From: Agapanthus africanus
Lineage: Eukaryota; Streptophyta; Magnoliopsida; Asparagales; Amaryllidaceae
Direction: 5' to 3'
NCBI GenBank assembly: GCA_030015575.1
Contig: CM057339.1
Location: 771,916,809 to 771,980,808, forward strand
Length of the DNA: 64,000 nt
The translations under genes were made by a program, and so were the position numbers. Each line of letters begins with the position of its first letter. The first letter of the stretch is position 1. The notes below the pieces were generated by a model. That model saw only the letters and a list, made by a program, of their open reading frames with translations. It was not told the DNA's origin and did no database searches. Below are positions 57,517 through 64,000 of the stretch, piece after piece.

Positions 57517-60343
57517 TGTCACGCCCCGCATCCCAGAGTGTGCTAAGATCGGCACGTGACGGAGCCAACCATGCTGCCCGTGGCTAGGAAACATCCCTCC
57601 ACAGTCATATTACGGCTGTCTATAAGATATCAAGAACAAGCAAAAAATATAAAACTATCAAATGCATGTCCATCTGCCAGAATAAACGAGTCTAGAAATA
57701 TAAATGCGGAAGCAATAAAATCCAATAAACAATAACATCTGGAAAGTACGTCCCAAATACGGGCTCACATCATGAAATGAAAGTGCTGAAAGAAAGCTAA
57801 ACTAAACTAAACACTAACATGATCCTTACTGCTCGGCCTGTCGGCTGAAATACTCCTGATCAGCCTGCGAAAGAGATAAAGGATCTGGGCCATACAAAAC
57901 CCAGACATCAGTGCGTCATAATATCAAACAATAATAAATGAACAGGATACATGAGATATGCAGGCATGAGTATGAACAGTAATGAGTGTATAACAAGTAA
58001 CACGGGTATGAAACAGTGAAGTGTATACGTGCGGGTGAAGTGCGGTAAATAATCTAAACTGTGCTACTGGGTTATCTATTCTAAAGTTATTCGAAATCAA
58101 TTGATGTACTCCTTATGTAACTCAAAGAATATGTCCTGTTACCCCCCGGGACTACGGATCAGGATATGTGAACCAAGAATGGTTCTGTCCTGTTACCCTC
58201 CGGGACCACGGACCAAGTTGTAAGAGTAACGAATGACTCTGTCCCGTAACCCCCCGAGACCACGGATCAAGAAGAATCACGAATGATTCTTTCCCGTTAC
58301 CCCCCGGGACTACGGATCAAGTAATACCCTTTTAAGTTACACTCGGTTACACCTTTGATTTCTCCATACCCCCAAGTTTATGTATTCAAGTCAAGTATTG
58401 ATAAACTAGAGCTAATGCCAACACAGGATCAAGCAGGTACATGTTTGTCTATGCAGACAACAGGATACGTCCATCAGGACAACATGTCAAGATTGTCGGC
58501 ATTAGAAACAGGATCAGATAACAGGTCAAGCAGGGGTGTATCATGTCATGTCAGGTAGTGCATAGGTATCAAACAGATGCTCATAATAAAACTGTAGCAA
58601 GTACGGATGCAAGATAAAAGTACGGATGCACAGTAAAATACGGATGCACAAATATCTATTAGGGATTACATCTACAACTTCATGACTACGCATGATGCAC
58701 ATTATCAAGTATGAGGTGCTAATATAACAGTAACATTAAATGATATGATCTGACATGCAACTAGATGTATAATAAATTGTACGGATGCGAACGACTATCC
58801 GAAAACAGTAAAACAGTAACATGGATGTACAATGCAGCAAACATGTGATATTTTTATTCATATGGATGCAAAATATATATCATAGCATATAGTAAGGTAA
58901 ACTTACCTGAACGGATCTCACGACGGGGTGTGTACGCTGCATCCGACGTCGGGTAAACGTCGCAATGCACTCACGGCGTATAGAACTGAACTAAGCAAAG
59001 CAAGAACACGACCACGCGGGCTGGGAATGTCCACTGGGTCGCCCGGGTCGTCGGCGACGTCACGGCTCCAGCGATGACCGGAAACACGAGAAACCAAGAA
59101 ATCAAGAGAAGAAAGAAGAAGAAGAAGAAGAAGATGAAGAAGAAGGTTTGGGTTTCTGGTTTGGAGCTCTGGGTCAAAGGAGGCGAGGGGAGGTGATGAC
59201 GAGTCGAGGGTTTTCCGGCGATGGGGTTTGACGGCGAAGAGAAGTGGGCTGCGGGTTGCAGAGTGGTGCTGGGTTCTAAGTGCTCGGGTGAGGGTGGTGT
59301 CGGGTGGAGAGATGGAGAAGGTGGTGACGTCGATGAGTGGATGAGGGTGGTGGCGAGGTAAGGAGGCGACGATGAGGTCTTCGACGGCGAGGACGATGAA
59401 GGTAGGGGCTGGGTTCTGCGAGTTCGTCGGGGTTTGGAGCGGGGAGGAGAGAGGGAGGAGAGGAGGTGAGCAGAGGTCGATGGTGGAGGCACGGTCGTGG
59501 AGACGGAAATGACGACGCGCGGCGACAAGGTGCAGGCGAGGCGTCGACGGGTTGCGAGAGGAGGCGGGGAAAATAAAAGATAAGAGAGAGATGGACGTGG
59601 GTTGTGAGGTATAGTTTGTTAAATTTTTTTTAAAGGAAATAATATTATATAGTAAGAGAGCGATAGAGAGGAGAGAGACAGAGAGTGGGCGTGGGTGAGA
59701 TAGGATTTGTACAGGATTTGATTGTTAAAATATATAGAAATATATTTTTGGTTAAAATAATGGTATATAAAACAGTTATATAGATTAGAATATAATATTA
59801 CGAAAATTTGAGTTTTCAGCCTAATACAAAATACTTCAAAACACGCCCGGCTCAGGTCTAAAATTACGGTTTGAAAAATACGGATAATGTACGTATAAAC
59901 CAAAACCAAAATAGGATATCCAGGTAACGAAACTACATACCCCCAAGAATGGATGCACGTAACGTGCACGTAGCTATCCAAACGAGTCCGTTTCACCGAA
60001 CGGGACGAGAACACGAGGTGCGGATGCTACCACAGAGTCAGGGGTATCATGCAGGCCATGCTGGATATTTTTAAAATATTTTATTTGAATTTATTTGTTT
60101 TATTAAAAAAATGCAGATGTCAGATATAATGCAGTTATATAACATGAAAGTGCACGGATTCTCATAACTAGCCGGGATAAATCATAAACAGGTATCAAGA
60201 CAGGTTTCAAGCATGCGGGTCGGGTCGGATGCAAACACAGATACCAACTATACTATTCGCACCCAAAACACAGTAAATCAAGAAATAGTCATAAATAAAG
60301 AAATTACCCAAAAGAACTGGTATAAATGAACTAGGGTGTTACA
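57517..60343 (-). mobile_element. Tekay-2 5' LTR
   Basis: The LTR is 2827 bases, TGTCACGCCCCGCA to GGGTGTTACA. It aligns with 40849-43493 plus 53512-53641. The minus-strand frame at 58971-59528 (185 codons, serine/proline-rich, then a hydrophobic run) lies in a GC-rich patch. Its shorter counterpart at 42431-42808 is broken, so it is probably not a gene. Confidence 0.9.
58131..58330 (+). repeat. ~60 bp tandem hairpin array in Tekay-2 5' LTR
   Basis: Counterpart of 41461-41660. It keeps AGAATCA-CGAA-TGATTCT and GAACCA-AGAA-TGGTTC, while the middle unit reads AGAGTAACGAATGACTCT and has lost one pair. The GTCCCGTTACC core is varied (TCCTGTTACC, CCCGTAACC). Confidence 0.8.
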
Positions 60344-60348
60344 TGATG

Positions 60349-61374
60349 GTTGATCCCATATCCATTGGTGTTTGACATCAAAGATTGTACACAGGTGCTC
60401 ATTAGAGAATGGGTACACTGAATAGGACTCGCCGAGAACTCCTAGATGGTACTATACCTATCGTCAGATAGCAGTTCTCTGGGGACACTGGTACAGGTTA
60501 GTTTGTAGACCCGAGATCGTCATAGAGTCTTGTGTGGTTCCTACTGTGCTTTGATTTCCTCCCTACCACGGCCTAAAGGAGTCGTGCAAATAGGTGGATT
60601 TTGGGTACAGTCCCAAGGCACATGGAGGCATTGAACGATAGGAGGGGTTTCGTCTCCTGGTATTGGGAGTTGATGTTGCACTATACTCGATTAGCTATAA
60701 CAGTAAGTCCTTGGTCAGGGTTGTTGATGAGATTTACTGGTAAGTGTTACCCGTAGTTTCTCATACCGTTATAGGCCTTACATTGGCATGACTTATCAAG
60801 TTATTAGGATCTGAAGATACCACCCCCAGACTCGATATGCGGCATATCAGACGAAGAGACCAGACTGTACGGTAAGTTTTACCTATAGGCTTCATGAGAG
60901 TTTGGACAAGCTTGCTTGTTGATTTTCTAATCGCTCAATACCTGGGTAGCCGTTACGTCCAGCTAGTACCGCTGACGGCTTGTAGGTGATTGATGTGATC
61001 ATCACAAACTGCTGGCGTATTGACGAGTTTTTAGAGTCCCACACAGAAGTTTCCTAGTTCAAGAGAAACGAAGTAGGGAACATATGCTGATATGTGCGGG
61101 GACCTGATTAAATACGAGTATGTGATACCGTATTCTAATCTGACAGTTATCTGATATCAGTCGAGTTATATGTGATATAATTGGATTATCGAATCAAGAG
61201 TTGATTTGATAATGTGATATACAGATAAATGATATTAGTAGGTTATATGTGATATAACCGGATTATTAAATCAAGTGTTGATTTAATATGATAGATATTA
61301 TATTTGATATAATTATATCTTAACTAATATTACTAGCTCACTAAATATTTACTTTATATATATATATATATATG
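60349..61374 (+). mobile_element. Copia-D 5' LTR, part 3
   Basis: It is the reverse complement, unit for unit, of the Copia-B LTR at 36050-36460 (for example CGCCGAGAACTCCTAGATGG and GCACATGGAGGCA), so it continues 40848 after Tekay-2. It ends in a (TA)n run at 61356-61373, directly followed by gag-only family sequence (copy R). No coding frame. Confidence 0.8.
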
Positions 61375-62360
61375 ATGTCTTTAAACATAGACTATGAGGT
61401 CCTTAAACTCATGGACTATGATGTCCTTAAACCCCATGAACCGCAACGTCCCTAAACTAAACTCTATAGACTATGACATCTTTAAACTATGGACTATGAT
61501 GTCCTTAAACTCATGGACTATGATGTCCTTAAACCCCATTGACCGCAACGTCCCTAAACTAAACTCTATAGATTATGACATCTTTAAACTATGGACTATG
61601 ATGTCCTTAAACTCATGGACTACAATGTCCTTAAACCCCATGGACCAAAATGTCCCTAAACTAAACTCTATAGACAATGACATCTGTAAACTATGGACTA
61701 TGATGTCCTTAAACTCCATGGACGATGATGTCCCTAAACCCAATGGACGGTAACGTCCCTAAACTAAAATGATAGAGCCCAAATGCTCTTTCGTTGGATC
61801 TAAATGATCCTCAAACCTTGTTAAGTAGATCTTAGTCTAAAATTAGACTAATGTATTCTTAACAAATATTTAAGTTGATCTTAATCTCAAAAGAGGATAG
61901 CGAGCCTTAAATCAAACCCAAACCGAAATCTAAGAAAATACGGATTTGGAATAATCTCCGCCCTACGGGCGACAACATAAATTAGTCTCCGTATACAATC
62001 CACGGGCAACCAAAAACAAAACAACATACACGACACGAAGTGAACATATGGAGAAGGAGAAAGTGGTTACCGCAATGCGGTAGCGCAATTAACTGCAGGG
62101 GCTTGCGCCTGCAGGGAAGAGCGTACCCACAATAAAAAAACCCTCACAATGAGAGGGAATCTGACGAAGTCTGCTATAACGGCCGCATCTGTCCAAACCT
62201 CCGATACACGGTGTAATAAATCAAGTTGGCACTTTCGGAGAGGTGGACGAATAAAACCCAATAGCATCTGCCCCCAAATGCAGGGAAGACGTTTGTCTTT
62301 CCCCATTTCCGGCGGTAAACAGAGCGCACGCTAAAACGTTTCCTTCTCTCTTTATCCAGG
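61375..62360 (+). mobile_element. gag-only family, copy R: LTR 3' part plus start of leader
   Basis: It begins inside the tandem array and continues through CGCCCTACGGGCGAC, GTATACAATCCACGGGC at 61991 and GAAGAGCGTACCCAC to an end like GGCGGTAAACA at 62321. This order is the same as in the last ~1 kb of the copy M LTR. The next bases (CGCACGC..TTTCCTTCTCTC) look like a degraded primer site and leader. The U3 and first half of the LTR are missing, and no gag follows, so the fragment is truncated at both ends. Confidence 0.7.
61381..61760 (+). repeat. tandem array in copy R with ~110 bp higher-order period
   Basis: 27-28 bp units with GGAC-TATGAT-GTCC cores are arranged in sets of four; AAACTCTATAGA marks each set at about 61454, 61562 and 61665. 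A 119-codon plus-strand frame runs through it and its translation is as repetitive as the DNA. I do not take it as a gene. Confidence 0.85.
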
Positions 62361-62546
62361 TAGCGACCAATGACATGCCTTAATCAAGATAATAATATTG
62401 ATGTATTGGCCGAACCCACTTATTATACTAGGCTAGGTTCCGCTCTATCTTATGATTGTCATAGGTCTGAGTAAGGAATAGGGGAATACCCGGATTCCCA
62501 TGACACCCGAACGAAGAAAGAGCATACTAAAGCATCTTCTTAGGGT

Positions 62547-64000
62547 GTGATCGTTACCGAGAACTATTTCTCAGTTTTCTCTACGTCTTGGGTATTGGAT
62601 ACCGGGTCAGGATCCCATGTATGTAATTTGTTACATGGGCTAAAGAAAGGTAGAGAACTAGGAAAGGGTGATAAGTCTCTAACAGTAGGGAATGGTGAAA
62701 TTATTGCAGCCAAAGCAGTTGGCGAATATCACCTAGTGTTACCAGCTGGTAATACATTGATTCTGAACGGCTGTTACTACGTACCAAAGATGATGTGCAA
62801 CATTATATCAGTTTCTTTGCTAACTAAAGAATGATATAATTTCACATTAGAGGATAATGTTATGAACATTTTTCTAAATCAAGTGTTGATTGGGTATGGT
62901 ACGTTGTGTAATGGTATATACGTTCTAAATCAAACAACAGTTCTAAACGTACATAACACACACAAGAGGAAGAGTTTAGAAATGAACGAAGCCTACTTGT
63001 GGCATTGTAGACTAGATCATATCAATGCGACAAGACTAGCTAAGTTACATAAAGATGGATATTTGAATCCATTCGAATTTACATCCTATGAAACTTGTCA
63101 GTCATATCTCAAAAGTAAGATGACTAAAACTCCGTTTACACGGAGAAAGAGCTACTGAACTCTTAGGACTGATACATAGTGATGTATGCGGTCCTATGTC
63201 TACATATGGAAGGAATGGTTCCTCGTACTTCATTACATTCACCGATGATCTCTCAAGATACGGACATGTGTTCCTGATGAAACACAAATCTGAATCTTTT
63301 GAGAAATTCAAGGAATATAAGCGCGAAGTTGAGAACTGGACGGGTAAAAGTATTAAAATCCTTCGATCTGATCGGGGAGGAGAATACTTGAGCGTGGAAT
63401 TTCGAGATTATTAAAAAGAGAATGGGATTCTCTCTCAGCTTACTCCTCCGTATACACCACAGCACAACGGTGTATCGGAGCGGAGAAATTGCACCCTATT
63501 AGATATGGTGTGCTTTATAATGAGTACTACTGAGTTGCCTATTTTTTTTAGGGTTATGCGGTTGAGACAGTCATATACCTATTGAATATGGTTCCCACCA
63601 AATTTGTACCTACCACCCTATATGAGATATGAAAAGGGAAGAGACCATATCTTAATTTTATTAAGATATGGGGTTGTCCGGCTTATGTTAAAACGTAAAA
63701 TCTGGACAAGCTCGCAGCAAGGTCAGTTCTGTGCAAGTTTGTAGGATATCCCAAAATTTCACGAGGGTATATCTTCTACCACAATGAGGAACAAAAGGTG
63801 TTTGTTTCTCAACATGCCACCTTTTTAGAAAAGGAACTTTTTGTGAAAGAAAATAGTGGCAATGAGGTAGAACTGGAAGAAGTTCAAGTTACACAAACTG
63901 TTACTGACGATTTGGTAGAACCGGAGGATTCAATAGTCCCCAACAAACCCCAGCCACTCCACAGATCTAGTAGGGTTTCTCATCCACCTGAGAGATACTA
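62547..64000 (+). pseudogene. Copia-D pol: protease, GAG-pre-integrase, integrase (runs off the window)
   Basis: The protease site is WVLDTGSGSHVCN at ~62573. After a stop at ~62832 the frame continues with the zinc-binding region LWHCRLDHINATRLAKLHKD and CQSYLKSKMTK; the second Cys of the family's CxxC is Tyr here. A shift near 63155 leads to integrase HSDVCGPMSTYG, FITFTDDLSRYGHVFLM, ILRSDRGGEY and PQHNGVSERRN, so the three acidic catalytic residues are present. A TAA at ~63412-63414 breaks the core. Later traces (KFVGYPKISRGYIFYH, ATFLEKELF, RSSRVSHPPERY) reach the right edge, before RT. The segment 62361-62546 holds no clear zinc knuckle. Because of stops and a shift the copy is inactive. 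Confidence 0.88.

Larger units (their letters stand above)
40849..60343 (-). mobile_element. Tekay-2: Ty3/Gypsy chromovirus lacking gag, split by Copia-C
   Basis: On the minus strand: 5' LTR 57517-60343, a short unrecognised stretch 56881-57516, protease-RT-RNase H-integrase-chromodomain 56880-53711, and 3' LTR 53641-53512 plus 43493-40849. The target duplication TGATG is exact (40844-40848 and 60344-60348). Both LTRs run TGTCACGCCCCG to TGTTACA. gag and the normal primer site are missing, so the element cannot replicate by itself. It sits inside the Copia-D LTR. Confidence 0.9.

Noticed and set aside
61394..61753. 119-codon plus-strand frame as a repeat protein gene
   Set aside because: Same cause: it is the tandem array of copy R read in one frame, and the other arrays of this family are interrupted.

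Overview
The window is a repeat-dominated stretch of a flowering-plant nuclear genome. The evidence is full-length and broken Ty3/Gypsy (chromovirus, Tekay-like) and Ty1/Copia elements with plant-type primer binding sites (TGGTATCAGAG), a pentatricopeptide-repeat (PPR) pseudogene, and no sign of bacterial gene organisation. I cannot name the species. I find no intact host gene. The only long open frame that looks alive is the gag of one retroelement.

Layout, left to right. 1-2324 is a minus-strand LTR of a gag-only element (copy L), which runs off the left edge. 2325-2549 plus 27008-27824 is one Copia LTR (Copia-A) split by Tekay-1 (2550-27002, minus strand). Tekay-1 keeps both ~3.5 kb LTRs, a polypurine tract, an initiator-Met primer site and a badly decayed gag-pol. 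Inside the Tekay-1 gag sits copy M of the gag-only element (9360-23037, plus strand): two ~2.5 kb LTRs, a primer site, an uninterrupted 1244-codon gag, no pol, 5 kb of tandem repeats carrying a possible antisense gene, and a polypurine tract.

27825-34801 is the only non-nested island. It holds two decayed PPR genes in opposite orientation (28081-30191 plus, ~30400-31080 minus), a probable LTR remnant (31700-32470) and AT-rich sequence without recognisable genes.

34802-64000 is a second nest. Copia-B (minus; 3' LTR 34802-36735 and part of its interior) is cut by Copia-D (plus; LTR starts 37342, pol 62547 to the right edge). The Copia-D LTR is cut by a solo Tekay LTR (37381-40540) and by Tekay-2 (40849-60343, minus). 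The left LTR of Tekay-2 is cut by Copia-C (43494-53506, minus), the youngest insertion judged by its nearly identical LTRs. A fragment of the gag-only family (copy R, 61375 to ~62360) lies between the Copia-D LTR and its coding part. Target-site duplications (CAAGC for Copia-C, TGATG for Tekay-2, one-mismatch duplications for the others) fix this order.

The most unusual signal is in the gag-only family. Its LTRs are built from a chain of short perfect inverted repeats, mostly arms of 5-9 bp around a 3-nt loop, with arm sequences that differ from one to the next. Internal tandem arrays of the same element, and a tandem array in the Tekay-2 LTR, show paired changes in hairpin arms between repeat units. 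Together with the intact gag, the tripled CX2HX4HX4C motif and the antisense frame before the 3' LTR, this marks a non-autonomous family worth separate study.
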